Source: Verrucomicrobiota bacterium
Lineage (GTDB): Bacteria > Verrucomicrobiota > Verrucomicrobiia > Opitutales > Opitutaceae
Reading direction: 5' to 3'
Assembly (NCBI GenBank): GCA_019136515.1
Contig: JAGVUB010000018.1
Coordinates: 1-64,000, forward strand
DNA: 64,000 nucleotides
A model generated the notes under the pieces. The model was not told the DNA's origin, ran no database searches, and saw nothing but the letters and a program-made list of their open reading frames with translations. Numbering within the stretch: position 1 is the stretch's first letter; each line of letters opens with the position of its first letter. The position numbers were made by a program, and so were the translations under genes. Positions 7,589 through 16,537 of the stretch are shown piece by piece.

Positions 7589-10369
7589 CTAGGGCGAAAC
7601 CGGGTCGGCGGGAAGAACCGCCGTGCGTTGGATACGTTTCTCCGTCAAGGGCCGCGTGGCCGACTCCTCCGCCTGGGCACGCGCCAGGCGGTCGCCGTCG
7701 GCGGTGGTGCGGATGATGCGCGGCTGGATGAAGAAGACGATCTCGTCGCGGGTCTTCTCGTTCTTGGTGGTGCCGAAGAGTTCGCCGAGGAACGGGATCT
7801 CGCTGACCAGGGGCATGCCGTTGCGGGTCTTGCCCTTCGAGGTCTTCTGCATGCCGGCGAGCACGATGATCTCGCCGTCGCCCACGCTGATGAAGGACTT
7901 GGCGGTGCGCTTGGAGATGAGCGGCTGGTCGTCGGCGTTGTAGCTCTCGATCTCGTCGGCGCTCTGCGCGACCTCCATCTGGATGGTGCCATCGGCGCCG
8001 ATGAGCGGCTTCACGGTGAGCTCGAGACCGATGTTCTGGTAGCTGTAGCTGTTGCGCGCGGTGGTGACGGCACTGGTGTCGCTGTAGGCGGAGGTGATGA
8101 TCGGCACCGCCTTGGCGACGGTGATGGTGGCCTCCTGGTTGTGGGTGGTGGTGATGCTCGGCACCGAGAGCACGCGCACCTTGCTGCGCGTGTTCGGCGT
8201 CCCCACGTTGGCCGTGAACGATTGTTTTCCGGCGACGAGGATCTGCGAGATGTCGAACCCGGGCCCGGTCACCCCGGGGACGGCGCCGGCGGAACCGGCG
8301 GCGGCGGAGCCGAGGATGCCGATAACCTTGTTGCCCTCCACCTTGATGCCGGTGAAGGCGTCGATGCCCCGCTGCACGGTGTCGTTGAGCGTCACCGACG
8401 CGATCAGCACATCGATCTGCACCTGGGGCAGGACGACATCGATCTGCTTGATGAGCGAGCGGATGAGGTTGAGATCGTCCTGCGTGCCGGAGGCGACGAT
8501 CGCGTTGCTGCGCTCGTCGGCGATGATGGTCATGAAGTCGCTGAACTGGGAGTTGCGCTCGCCGACCACGCCCGCGGCCGGCGAAGCGGAGGCCGCGGGG
8601 GCCGGAGTCTCGTTGCGCCGGCCGAGCGAGGGGAAGGTCTCGCTGCTGCGCTGCGAGCGCGTGGTGCGCGTGCCCGCTGTGGCGCCGCGCGTGGACCCGC
8701 CGCTGACGAACGTGCTGAGCAGCGCCGCCACGTCGGTGGCCTGCGCGTGCTGGATCTGGATGACGGCGATCTGCGTCGAGGGGTCGGCCTGCACGTCGAG
8801 CTTCTCGATCAGGTCCTGGAAGAACTGCACGCTCGCGGAGTCCGTGACGAGGATGACCTGGTTGGTGCGCTCGTCGAAGTTGATGCTGGTGCTGGCCGAG
8901 AGCAGGGCCGCACCCAGGCCGGCCGCGGCGTCGCCGGCGCCGGCACCGCCTTCGGCGTTGACCGGCACGGGGGCGCCCGGAGGCATCGGGACGGCGGAGC
9001 TGCCCGCGCCCGGCCGGTTGAAGGCGGTGCGGGTCGTCTCGACCATGTTCTTGATCTTCTCCGCCACGGACTGGGCCTGGGCGAACTTGAGCGTGTAGAA
9101 GCGGGTGACGAGATCGCGCGGCCGGTCGACCTGCTCGAGCACATACTCGAGCCGCTGGAGGTTGGAGATCGTGTCGGTGACCAGCAGCGTGTTCGAATTC
9201 TGGAACGGCACCACCGCGCCGAAGCCCGGGCTGAGGAACGGCTGCACCTGGTTCTGGAAGGTCGTCGTGTCGAGGTACTCGAGCCGGAACAGCCGGCTGA
9301 CGATCTTGCCGGAGGGCGGCTGGTCGCGCAGCGAGCCCACCACCAGCTCCGGCGCCTCGGTCCGGATGTTCGTGATGACGACGACCTTGATGAACTTCTC
9401 GCCCAGCGGGGCGACGGCAATGTTGTTCAGGCTGAGCAGCGACTCGATCGCGATGATGGCGTCCTGCCGCGAGATCGGGCCGTGGCTGTTGAAGGTGAAC
9501 GTCGGCGTGGGCAGTTGCTGCGGGCGGATGACCGAGCGGCCGGTGAGCTGCTCGAGCAGGTCGAGCACCGTCGAGAGCGGGTTGTCGCTGAGCTTGATGT
9601 TGTCGATCATCGCCGCGCCGTCGCCGGAGGGGGGGATCGCAACCAGCGGAGCCGGCTGGGCGAACCCGACCGGCGAAGCGACCGTGGCCGGTTGGGCGGC
9701 CGTGACCGGCATGGGCATGGGCGGGCTGGACTCGACGGGAATCGGCACGGGGCCGCCCTGGGCCTCCGCACGGGGCGCGAGCCCGACCAAGGCGAGGACG
9801 GCCGACGCGCCGGCCATGCGGCACAGGAGCGGAAAGCGGCGGGGTTTCATGGGGAGCAGTTCGAGCCCGGAGAGTTTGAGTCGCACATCGAGCTGCGCTG
9901 GGTTGCGGCGGTCGGGAGTGAGAACGACCTGCTCGATGTTGACCAGCGGCAGACTGGTTCGCAGGTCATCGGCAAAGGCCCCGAAGGCCGCCAGCTCGGT
10001 CTTCTCGAGCGAGAGCGCCACGGTATGCAACGCCACGGGCGGCTTGCGCTCGGTCGTCGGCGGGTCCAGCCGGAAGGCAAACCGGTGGCGCTTCACCACG
10101 GCGTCGAGTTGGCCGACGAGCTGATTCGCGTTGAGCGAGCGCCCCGCCTGCACCTGGGCGAGGCGGCCGTCGAGCTGTGCTCGGATCTCGGTGGCGTGGT
10201 CGATCCAGTTCTGCTGCAACTGCAGCTGGGTCCCCACCGCGACCCAGCGGGTCCGCGTCTCCCGCGCCCGACCGACCACGGAGGCGAGCCAAATGAGGAC
10301 GCCGGTCGCCAGCACCACCAGGAGCAGGATACGTTCGCGCCAGCTGCGACGGAAGAAGAAGCTTCTCAT
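7589..10369 (-). CDS. gspD: GspM-like region continuous with secretin GspD (one reading frame)
   Basis: 926 codons without a stop. Residues 1-173 are GspM/PilO-like: a short basic N-terminus, one TM (RILLLVVLATGVLIWLASVV), a coiled region and a ferredoxin-like C-terminus ending KLSGLELLP. At residue 174 (ATG, 9850) a typical secretin start follows at once, with its own signal peptide (MAGASAVLALVGLAPRAEAQ). After it come N0/N1-N3 KH-like repeats and the secretin barrel (VRVLSVPSITTTHNQEA, then GMPLVSEIPFLGELFG and FFIQPRII). The two proteins normally sit in different membranes. The ATG at 10369 overlaps the gspL stop. Either the fusion is real or GspD is made by internal initiation at 9850. 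A base-calling error that removed a stop is the mundane alternative. Confidence 0.85.
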   Translation of the reverse strand: MRSFFFRRSWRERILLLVVLATGVLIWLASVVGRARETRTRWVAVGTQLQLQQNWIDHATEIRAQLDGRLAQVQAGRSLNANQLVGQLDAVVKRHRFAFRLDPPTTERKPPVALHTVALSLEKTELAAFGAFADDLRTSLPLVNIEQVVLTPDRRNPAQLDVRLKLSGLELLPMKPRRFPLLCRMAGASAVLALVGLAPRAEAQGGPVPIPVESSPPMPMPVTAAQPATVASPVGFAQPAPLVAIPPSGDGAAMIDNIKLSDNPLSTVLDLLEQLTGRSVIRPQQLPTPTFTFNSHGPISRQDAIIAIESLLSLNNIAVAPLGEKFIKVVVITNIRTEAPELVVGSLRDQPPSGKIVSRLFRLEYLDTTTFQNQVQPFLSPGFGAVVPFQNSNTLLVTDTISNLQRLEYVLEQVDRPRDLVTRFYTLKFAQAQSVAEKIKNMVETTRTAFNRPGAGSSAVPMPPGAPVPVNAEGGAGAGDAAAGLGAALLSASTSINFDERTNQVILVTDSASVQFFQDLIEKLDVQADPSTQIAVIQIQHAQATDVAALLSTFVSGGSTRGATAGTRTTRSQRSSETFPSLGRRNETPAPAASASPAAGVVGERNSQFSDFMTIIADERSNAIVASGTQDDLNLIRSLIKQIDVVLPQVQIDVLIASVTLNDTVQRGIDAFTGIKVEGNKVIGILGSAAAGSAGAVPGVTGPGFDISQILVAGKQSFTANVGTPNTRSKVRVLSVPSITTTHNQEATITVAKAVPIITSAYSDTSAVTTARNSYSYQNIGLELTVKPLIGADGTIQMEVAQSADEIESYNADDQPLISKRTAKSFISVGDGEIIVLAGMQKTSKGKTRNGMPLVSEIPFLGELFGTTKNEKTRDEIVFFIQPRIIRTTADGDRLARAQAEESATRPLTEKRIQRTAVLPADPVSP
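9848..9850 (-). other. Probable internal start codon of GspD
   Basis: ATG directly before the GspD signal peptide (MKPRRFPLLCRMAG), giving a 753-aa secretin of normal size. No good Shine-Dalgarno is visible in the 20 nt upstream, which encode the GspM C-terminus. The signal peptide makes sense only if translation starts here. Confidence 0.55.
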
Positions 10370-11568
10370 GGTGTCGGCCTGGTCGGGGATTGACTCGCTG
10401 TCTGGGGCGCGAGCGCGGCGCCGGCCCGGAAGGACAACATAAGCTGGAAGGTGCCCCCACCCTCGCGGGCGCGGGTGTTTTTCACCTCAACCGCAGCCAC
10501 CGCCGGCACGCGGCGCAGCGCGGCTTCGAACTCGTTGACCTCCGCCAACGAGCTCGTCGCGCCGTCGATCACCATCTGCAGCCCCCCATCGACGGAGACC
10601 TTGGTGAAATAGATCGAGCGCGGTCGCACGTCGTTGACGGCCCCCAGCAACTCCAGCGGTTGCGGTTTGCGGTCGATGTAGCCGGCGAGCCGGGCGACAA
10701 TGTCGCTGTCCGCCTCCGCCCGCCGTGCCGCCGGTGTCTGCGCCTCGACCCGGGCCTCGCGCGCGGCGTTGAGCAGTCGTACGCCGAGCAGGGCGAACTC
10801 GGCCACCACCAGCAGCGCCGCCGCGACGCCAAGCCCTACGAGCGCGCCCCACGCGCGGTGGTTCCACTGGAAATCGCGGCGTTTCTGCCGAAGGAACGCG
10901 GGATCGCGCACATCCATCGCCCACAATTGCGCCGCCGTGAGCACCACCGGTTCGGGCTTCGCAGCGGAGCCCTCCTGCAGCTCCCAGTTGATCTGGAAGC
11001 GCCGGCCTTTCACCGTGCACCGCACTGCATTCAGCCGGTAGCGACGCACCCGGCGCCCGCCCGGCTCGATCTGCGTCAACACTCGCTCGCGCGTCAGCGC
11101 CATCCCGTCCTCGCCGCCCGGCTCGGTCGGCACCGGCCGGCTCACGATTCGGCGCGGCAGGGGCGATCCCGGCGCAAACTCCAGCGCGGTGACCGCCTCC
11201 GGTGTTTCCAAGACCACGATGCCGGAGGCTGTTTCGACGCGAGGCAGCCACGTGGCGAAGTCCGGCACCACGAACCCGGCCTGCGCCCACGGCTCCTGTT
11301 GCGCGACGAACTTGCGGCGCAGCGCCGCGAAGACCACCAGCCCGCCGGCGGTCCGAACTGCGTAATACCCACGCGCCAGTTGTTCTTCGGCAAAGGGCGA
11401 GTCGGCCTCGAGCGCCAGCGCGGCCAGCCCCGGGAGCTCACGCTCCGCTGTGCCGGCCGACAAGGGGGCGCACGCCGTGAAGAAATGAGACCCCGGCACC
11501 AGTAGCACCGGTTGTTCCGAGGTCAGCCGGCCGTCGGCTGTTCGATTGTTGGGAGATTGGGCCGCCAC
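10366..11568 (-). CDS. gspL: Type II secretion assembly protein GspL (PilN-like C-terminus)
   Basis: 400 aa from a GTG at 11568. The N-terminal 230 residues are cytoplasmic and actin-like in GspL/PilM proteins; here only weak similarity is visible. A single TM follows (GVAAALLVVAEFALLGVRLL), then a periplasmic PilN-like domain (LLGAVNDVRPRSIYFTKVSV) ending in a ferredoxin-like fold. GspL recruits GspE and pairs with GspM. It starts 5 nt after gspK stops and overlaps gspM by 4 nt. The assignment relies on operon position plus topology. Confidence 0.8.
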   Translation of the reverse strand: MAAQSPNNRTADGRLTSEQPVLLVPGSHFFTACAPLSAGTAERELPGLAALALEADSPFAEEQLARGYYAVRTAGGLVVFAALRRKFVAQQEPWAQAGFVVPDFATWLPRVETASGIVVLETPEAVTALEFAPGSPLPRRIVSRPVPTEPGGEDGMALTRERVLTQIEPGGRRVRRYRLNAVRCTVKGRRFQINWELQEGSAAKPEPVVLTAAQLWAMDVRDPAFLRQKRRDFQWNHRAWGALVGLGVAAALLVVAEFALLGVRLLNAAREARVEAQTPAARRAEADSDIVARLAGYIDRKPQPLELLGAVNDVRPRSIYFTKVSVDGGLQMVIDGATSSLAEVNEFEAALRRVPAVAAVEVKNTRAREGGGTFQLMLSFRAGAALAPQTASQSPTRPTP

Positions 11569-11573
11569 GTGGT

Positions 11574-12710
11574 TCAGGGCACTTGCTGCGTGCGATCGAT
11601 GCTAGAAGGGGGTGGATCCTCCACAAGCTCAAGAAACTTGAAAGGGTATTCGCTCGTCGTATTCGCGCCGCCCCCCGCACCCGCGGCAGTCCTGCGGCCC
11701 GTCCCGTTGGCGCTGCCGGCAGCAGCCGCAATCCGGCCGCCGCTTGTGTCCGTGCGCACCACCGCCCGCAGTCGGAACGCCGCCTGCCGCTCCCGCACCG
11801 TCACAACAATGCCGAGCACTTTGGTCTGCACACCCAACCCCGCCGCCGCGGGCAGTTCGCCGACCTGCTCGGCCAGCTCGCCCAGCGACCGGTAGTAGCG
11901 TGCACCCGCCGTGCCGCGGTCGCCGTCGACCGTGTCGAGCACCCGTCCGAGCGAGGCGAGTTGCCGCTCGTCGAGCAGGCCGGAAGTGCGCAGCAGCGCA
12001 TCGGGCGCGGAATTGAGATTGATCGTGCCGTCGCTCCAGAGGCTCACGCGCTGGGTGAACGCCTCGAAGCGCTCGTTGGGCCGGCCCGACTCCGTGAACA
12101 TCAGGTCCGCGAACCCCTGCACCGAGGCCAGCTCGGCGAATGACCGCGGCGCCCGGTTGGCCGCCACATGCGCCGGATCGGTCCGCAGATAGTCGTCTTT
12201 CTCGGCGCCGAAGGGACGCGGGTTGTCGTCGGCGTCGATCCAGTCCAACAGGCTGTCGGTGAGCACCTCCACCTCGCCGGCCTCGAATCCGAGTTCGGCG
12301 AACACCCCGGCCAGGGCCGGCTCCAGTACCCCTGCATCGGTGAGCGGCAACTTGCCGTTCTCGTCCGTGAACGCGATCTCCACCTCGCGCCCGGCCGCCG
12401 GCTCGTACCCGGCCTGCCCAAGCGGGTCGCCCCAGCCCTGCGCCGGGGCATACAGCCCGCCGTCGATCTCCCGGTATTGCGCGAGCACGGCCAGCGTCGC
12501 CTCGAGCGCCGAATACGCCTCGCCGCGCAACCGCTGCCGTTGCACGTAGTAGCCTTCGCCGGCCATCTCCCCCATCGCCCGCTCGCTGAACTTCAGCACC
12601 GCCGCCGCCGTCACGACGACCAGCACGAGCACGAACAGCAGCACCGATCCGCGCCGCCGGGGGTGCGCCGCCGGGCCGGATCTGCCGCGATGCTGTTCGT
12701 GCACGCTCAT
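11574..12710 (-). CDS. gspK: Minor pseudopilin GspK
   Basis: 378 aa. The prepilin segment is RRRGSVLLFVLVLVVVTAAA with a Gly before the hydrophobic helix; as is typical for GspK, the +5 Glu of other pseudopilins is missing. A large globular domain follows with Asp-rich loops (LLDWIDADDNPR) and SAM-like stretches (INLNSAPDALLRTSGL). In the family GspK caps the pseudopilus tip with GspI and GspJ. The ATG overlaps the gspJ stop by 4 nt. The C-terminal tail is Gly/Ala-rich and low-complexity. Confidence 0.9.
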   Translation of the reverse strand: MSVHEQHRGRSGPAAHPRRRGSVLLFVLVLVVVTAAAVLKFSERAMGEMAGEGYYVQRQRLRGEAYSALEATLAVLAQYREIDGGLYAPAQGWGDPLGQAGYEPAAGREVEIAFTDENGKLPLTDAGVLEPALAGVFAELGFEAGEVEVLTDSLLDWIDADDNPRPFGAEKDDYLRTDPAHVAANRAPRSFAELASVQGFADLMFTESGRPNERFEAFTQRVSLWSDGTINLNSAPDALLRTSGLLDERQLASLGRVLDTVDGDRGTAGARYYRSLGELAEQVGELPAAAGLGVQTKVLGIVVTVRERQAAFRLRAVVRTDTSGGRIAAAAGSANGTGRRTAAGAGGGANTTSEYPFKFLELVEDPPPSSIDRTQQVP

Positions 12711-13777
12711 CGCAACGGCGCCCCTCCCGGCGCGTCCGGCAGGGTGATCGAGATTTCGCGCTCGATCCCTTGATACGCGAAAGCCACCCGCACGCGCTGC
12801 GGTACCAACCAGCCGCCGCTCCCGTCGGGCTGCGGCTGCTCGGTGCGCGACCAGGTTCCGCGTTCCGTGTCGTAGTACTCGAAAGACAGGCCCCGCCCGA
12901 AGGGCGAGAGCTGGGTCTTGCGCGGACGGGCCTTGCCGTAGTCGTCCTCCAGTTTCGACTTCCAGAGCAGGACCAGACCCTCGTCGGCGCTCACCTGGAG
13001 CGCACACTCGACCTGCGGCAACGACCGTTGGGGCCACACGCACTGGCCGGGCGCCTCGTCGACCTCGAACATCAGCAGCAACGGCCCGCCTTCGTAGCCG
13101 CTCGGTGTGTCGAAGCGGAAACGGGCGCCGGTCGCCGCGTCGGCCGTGCCGCCCCCGGCGCCCGGTAGATTGCCACGCGAGTTGCCCATCGTCGGCTGGC
13201 GATCCCGACCGGCCTCGCGCACCGGGCGCGGCAACCGGCTCCTGCCGCCCCGGTCCGGAGCGGTTTGCACGCGCAGCGCCCACGACGTGGCCAAGCCCAG
13301 CTCGCGGCCCAGCGGGACGTGGGCCAATGTTGTCGCCGTAAGCCATCGACACAGGCGTTGGCCGATCGGGCGCAGGATCGCCGCCACTCCCGTGGCCGCC
13401 GGACCACCCTCCCCCGCGGTCACCTCGAACGGCTTTGCCGGGGTGCGCGGTGGGGGCCAGTTGGTCGTCGCTCCGCCGTTTGTCACGCGGGTCGAGGCGG
13501 TGGTCGGCACGACCGATTGCTCCACCAGCGTCTCCAGAAAGCGCCCTACTCCGCGCACATGCCGGTCGAAGAGCCGCTCCTCGGAGCCGCCGCTCCACAA
13601 CTCGCCCAACGACAGCACGAAAAAGTTCACCGCCACCAGCAGCAGCGTGGACAGCGCCACCGCCAGCATGACCTCCAGCAGCGTGAAGCTGCGCCGGCCG
13701 CGCTCCGGCTCGCCGCCCCCGAGCGACTCGCAGCGCCAGCACGACCGGGCTCCGCGGACTGTTCGCCACGTTCTCAT
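12707..13777 (-). CDS. gspJ: Minor pseudopilin GspJ
   Basis: 356 aa, longer than the usual ~200. The prepilin motif RRSFTLLEVMLAVALST has Phe at +1 and Glu at +5. The preceding leader of about 30 residues is long and Arg-rich. The globular part contains a low-complexity Gly/Arg insertion (residues about 190-230) and ends with a beta-rich region (VRVAFAYQGIEREISITLP). It starts within the stop of gspI (TGATG) and overlaps gspK. Identification as J rests on order and size between I and K. Confidence 0.85.
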   Translation of the reverse strand: MRTWRTVRGARSCWRCESLGGGEPERGRRSFTLLEVMLAVALSTLLLVAVNFFVLSLGELWSGGSEERLFDRHVRGVGRFLETLVEQSVVPTTASTRVTNGGATTNWPPPRTPAKPFEVTAGEGGPAATGVAAILRPIGQRLCRWLTATTLAHVPLGRELGLATSWALRVQTAPDRGGRSRLPRPVREAGRDRQPTMGNSRGNLPGAGGGTADAATGARFRFDTPSGYEGGPLLLMFEVDEAPGQCVWPQRSLPQVECALQVSADEGLVLLWKSKLEDDYGKARPRKTQLSPFGRGLSFEYYDTERGTWSRTEQPQPDGSGGWLVPQRVRVAFAYQGIEREISITLPDAPGGAPLR

Positions 13778-14292
13778 CAGGTGCGTTTCTCCGCGGCCAC
13801 GCCACGCTGGCGTCGGTCCTCCTCGATGCGCTGCTTTGCGTCCTCGAAAAGTTTGCCGCGCTCCACCGGCTCCGACCATCCCGGCCGCAACACCGTGAGC
13901 CGCTCGCGATACTCGCGGGCCTTCCCGTTCTCGGTACCCGCGGCCATCGCAACGTGCAGGTCGACGAGGAACAGGTCGGCCACCGGCGCCGCCAGGACCG
14001 TCGCGTCCCAGGAGAGCTTCGCCGCCGCCGGGGTCGTGAGTTCGCCGCCCTTCTCCACCTCGGCCCGGTCGGCGAGCAGGAGCACTCGCTCGCGCACCCA
14101 GCGCACCTCCTGCTCGAACTCGCGGTCGGTCTGCACCGCCGCCATTCCCTCGATGATGTTGAGGTACGAGGACGTCAGCACGACCACCGCGATCGCGAAC
14201 AACGCCAGCGCCAGCAGCACCTCCAGCAAGGTGAAACCGCGCGCCGCCCCACGACGCGCCAGCTTCCCGATACCGTCGACGCGTCTGCTCAC
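13777..14292 (-). CDS. gspI: Minor pseudopilin GspI
   Basis: 171 aa starting at a GTG (14292) that overlaps the gspH stop (GTGA). The prepilin peptide ends GAARG before FTLLEVLLALALFAIAVVV, with the conserved Glu at +5. A small globular domain with charged C-terminus (EDAKQRIEEDRRQRG) follows. GspI nucleates the tip complex with GspJ and GspK. Calls among H, I and J are partly positional. Confidence 0.82.
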   Translation of the reverse strand: MSRRVDGIGKLARRGAARGFTLLEVLLALALFAIAVVVLTSSYLNIIEGMAAVQTDREFEQEVRWVRERVLLLADRAEVEKGGELTTPAAAKLSWDATVLAAPVADLFLVDLHVAMAAGTENGKAREYRERLTVLRPGWSEPVERGKLFEDAKQRIEEDRRQRGVAAEKRT

Positions 14293-14876
14293 GAGCGGCC
14301 GCCTTTCGTCGGCGTGTCCGCCGGCAGCATCTCGGCGCCGGTCCATGGGTCGATGAGCATCCGCTGCTTCGCCGCGCCGAGAGCCAACTCGATCGCGAAC
14401 GCCTGGCAGGAGCCGTCCGGAAAGATCCGCACCGCCGGGATCGGTCGCCGGGTGACAAGTTCGCCCCGGACCAGGATGTAGTCGTTGGTCGGCAGTTCCT
14501 CGGAAAAGACCGCCGCGCACTCGCGGTCCGAGCCGATCGCGTCGGCCGGCACCGGCACGGCTCTGGAGCCCCCGCCACCTTCGAGGAGGAAGGCCTTCGC
14601 CTCGCCGTCCCATCGCAACTCCACCGTACGCCGCGAGGCCAGCGCGCTCTCGCGCGCCTGCGCCATCGCCCGCCAGAACGCCCCGGCGAATTCGTCCGCC
14701 GGCGACGACTTGCCGAGCGACTCCAGGCTTACGAGGAACAGCGAGCCCGCCACCGCGATCAGCGCGATCACCAGCAGCACCTCCAGCAAGGTGAAGCCGC
14801 GCCGAGCCCGAACGATGCCGGCGCGCACCCGGCCGGTGTCGGCCCCACGCGTCCGATCGAGCCTGCCCGCTACCAT
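14289..14876 (-). CDS. gspH: Minor pseudopilin GspH
   Basis: 195 aa from ATG 14876. After a ~30-residue leader the prepilin motif is RRGFTLLEVLLVIALIAVAG. The globular domain has the GspH/FimT look (FWRAMAQARESALASRRTVEL, then PAVRIFPDGSCQAF). It lies 71 nt downstream of gspG and overlaps gspI by 4 nt. The leader is longer than typical; no better start is visible closer to the motif except through non-ATG codons. Confidence 0.85.
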   Translation of the reverse strand: MVAGRLDRTRGADTGRVRAGIVRARRGFTLLEVLLVIALIAVAGSLFLVSLESLGKSSPADEFAGAFWRAMAQARESALASRRTVELRWDGEAKAFLLEGGGGSRAVPVPADAIGSDRECAAVFSEELPTNDYILVRGELVTRRPIPAVRIFPDGSCQAFAIELALGAAKQRMLIDPWTGAEMLPADTPTKGGRS

Positions 14877-14947
14877 GTGCCCCGCGGACGCCGTCTTCGC
14901 TGCCACCGCCCCCGGGGCATGGGATTCTGTGTCCTGGAGGGTCGAAC

Positions 14948-15391
14948 TCACCAATTGCCGATGTCGTCGGCGGTGCCGTCCTTGCGATCCGGTCCGGCCG
15001 ACCACACGTCGTAGCGGTCGGTGTTGTGGGTGCCGGGATACCGATAGAGGTAGGGCGAGCCCCAGGGATCGATCGGCAGCTTGCCGCCGTCGGTCTTGAT
15101 GTAGGGGCCCCGCCACCGGTCTGCGTTGGTGCTCGGCGCCGTCACGAGCGCCTGCAGGCCCTCCTCGGTCGTCGGGTAGCCGCCCATGGCGATCTTGAAG
15201 CTGGTCAGCGGCACCTCGAGGCTCTGCTTCACGAAGATCTTGGCCACCTGCTCCTGGTTCTGGCCGAAGATCTTGTCGGCATTGACCACCGCCACCCCCG
15301 CGAGCAGCGCGATCAGCGCGACGACGATGAGGATCTCGAACAGGGTGAACGCGGCACGCCGCGCGCGTTGGTTCTCAGGGTTGCGAAGCAT
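14948..15391 (-). CDS. gspG: Major pseudopilin GspG
   Basis: 147 aa, normal length. Prepilin motif [20 protein letters not shown]: the residue before Phe is Ala where Gly is usual, and Glu is at +5. The C-terminal half is diagnostic of Gsp[35 protein letters not shown] and an Asp-rich calcium-site loop ([17 protein letters not shown]). GspG polymerises into the pseudopilus. It is the first gene of the operon; the promoter must lie in 15392-15519, shared with divergent folD, but no clear boxes are visible. Confidence 0.95.
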   Translation of the reverse strand: MLRNPENQRARRAAFTLFEILIVVALIALLAGVAVVNADKIFGQNQEQVAKIFVKQSLEVPLTSFKIAMGGYPTTEEGLQALVTAPSTNADRWRGPYIKTDGGKLPIDPWGSPYLYRYPGTHNTDRYDVWSAGPDRKDGTADDIGNW

Positions 15392-15519
15392 GGGGGCAGG
15401 ATGGGACGCGCCCAGTCGGGGTCAAGTTGCCGCTCCGGCCCGGTCCGGCAGCTTCGCAAGACGCCGCCCGCATCCGCCTTGCCCTGCGCCGCTCCGCCGG
15501 TTTCTCATCGCGGCCCCAT

Positions 15520-16392
15520 ATGGAACTCATCGACGGCAACAACACCGCGGCGCAGATCGTCGCCGAACTCAAAGCCGAGGTCGCGACCATCTCCGGACGC
15601 AAGCCCTGCCTCGCCCTCGTGCGCGTCGGCGACGACCCGGCCTCCGTCTCCTACGTGAAGAAGAAGGACCAGACCGCCGCCGAGATCGGCATCACCAGCC
15701 GCGTCATCCTCCCTCCCGTCTCCACCACCCAGGCCGAGTTGCTCGCCCTCATCGACCAGCTCAACGCCGACCTCTCCGTCGACGGCATCCTCGTCCAGTC
15801 GCCGCTGCCCAAACACATCGACGAGCTCACCGTCTTCCGCCGCGTCTCGCCCCAGAAGGACGTCGACGGCTTCCACACCCTCAACCTCGGCAAGGTCGCC
15901 CAGGAGGACGATTCCGGCTTCGTCGCGTGCACTCCCGCGGGCATCATGGAGCTCATCGTGCGCTCCGGCGTGAAACTCTCCGGCAAACACGTCGTGGTGC
16001 TCGGCCGCAGCCTCATCGTCGGCAAGCCCATCGCGTTGCTCGCCATGCAACGCAAACCCTTCGCCAACGCCACGGTCACCGTCTGCCATTCGCAGACCGC
16101 CGACCTGCCTTCGATCACCCGCCAGGCCGACGTGCTCATCGCCGCCATCGGCAAGCCGGAGTTCGTCACGGCCGACATGGTCAAACCCGGCGCGGTCGTC
16201 ATCGACGTCGGCATCAACCGTGTGCCCGACGCGACCAAGAAGACTGGTTACCGTCTCACCGGCGACGTCCACTTCCCCTCCGTCGCGCCGCTCTGCACGA
16301 AGATCACGCCGGTCCCCGGCGGCGTCGGCCCGATGACGGTCGCGATGCTCATGAAGAACACGCTCAAGGCCTGGCGTCTCGCCCACGCCTGA
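15520..16392 (+). CDS. folD: Bifunctional methylenetetrahydrofolate dehydrogenase/cyclohydrolase
   Basis: 290 aa, normal length. FolD interconverts 5,10-methylene-, methenyl- and 10-formyl-tetrahydrofolate in the cytoplasm. Signatures: [20 protein letters not shown] with the catalytic Lys, [14 protein letters not shown], then the Rossmann region [16 protein letters not shown] and the C-terminal motif [15 protein letters not shown]. The ATG at 15520 was chosen because it gives the canonical start [13 protein letters not shown]. It is divergent from gspG. The folate link to the gcvT/gcvH pair far downstream is metabolic only. Confidence 0.97.
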   Translation: MELIDGNNTAAQIVAELKAEVATISGRKPCLALVRVGDDPASVSYVKKKDQTAAEIGITSRVILPPVSTTQAELLALIDQLNADLSVDGILVQSPLPKHIDELTVFRRVSPQKDVDGFHTLNLGKVAQEDDSGFVACTPAGIMELIVRSGVKLSGKHVVVLGRSLIVGKPIALLAMQRKPFANATVTVCHSQTADLPSITRQADVLIAAIGKPEFVTADMVKPGAVVIDVGINRVPDATKKTGYRLTGDVHFPSVAPLCTKITPVPGGVGPMTVAMLMKNTLKAWRLAHA

Positions 16393-16537
16393 GCCGTCGC
16401 CACGCCCCGCCGGCCGCGGCCTGCGCGGCCGGATCTTACCCGATTTTCACCCCGCCGCCCGACGGGGACGCGTAACGTCCGCTTGCCGCGGCACCGCGTT
16501 TCTTTTTCACTGCGTTCCACACCCAGCCCCACCCTAG

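Noticed and set aside
7628-10393. A 921-codon plus-strand frame opposite gspM/gspD
   Set aside because: Highly charged Asp/Gly/Arg/His-rich shadow of the secretin gene; no start context or motif.
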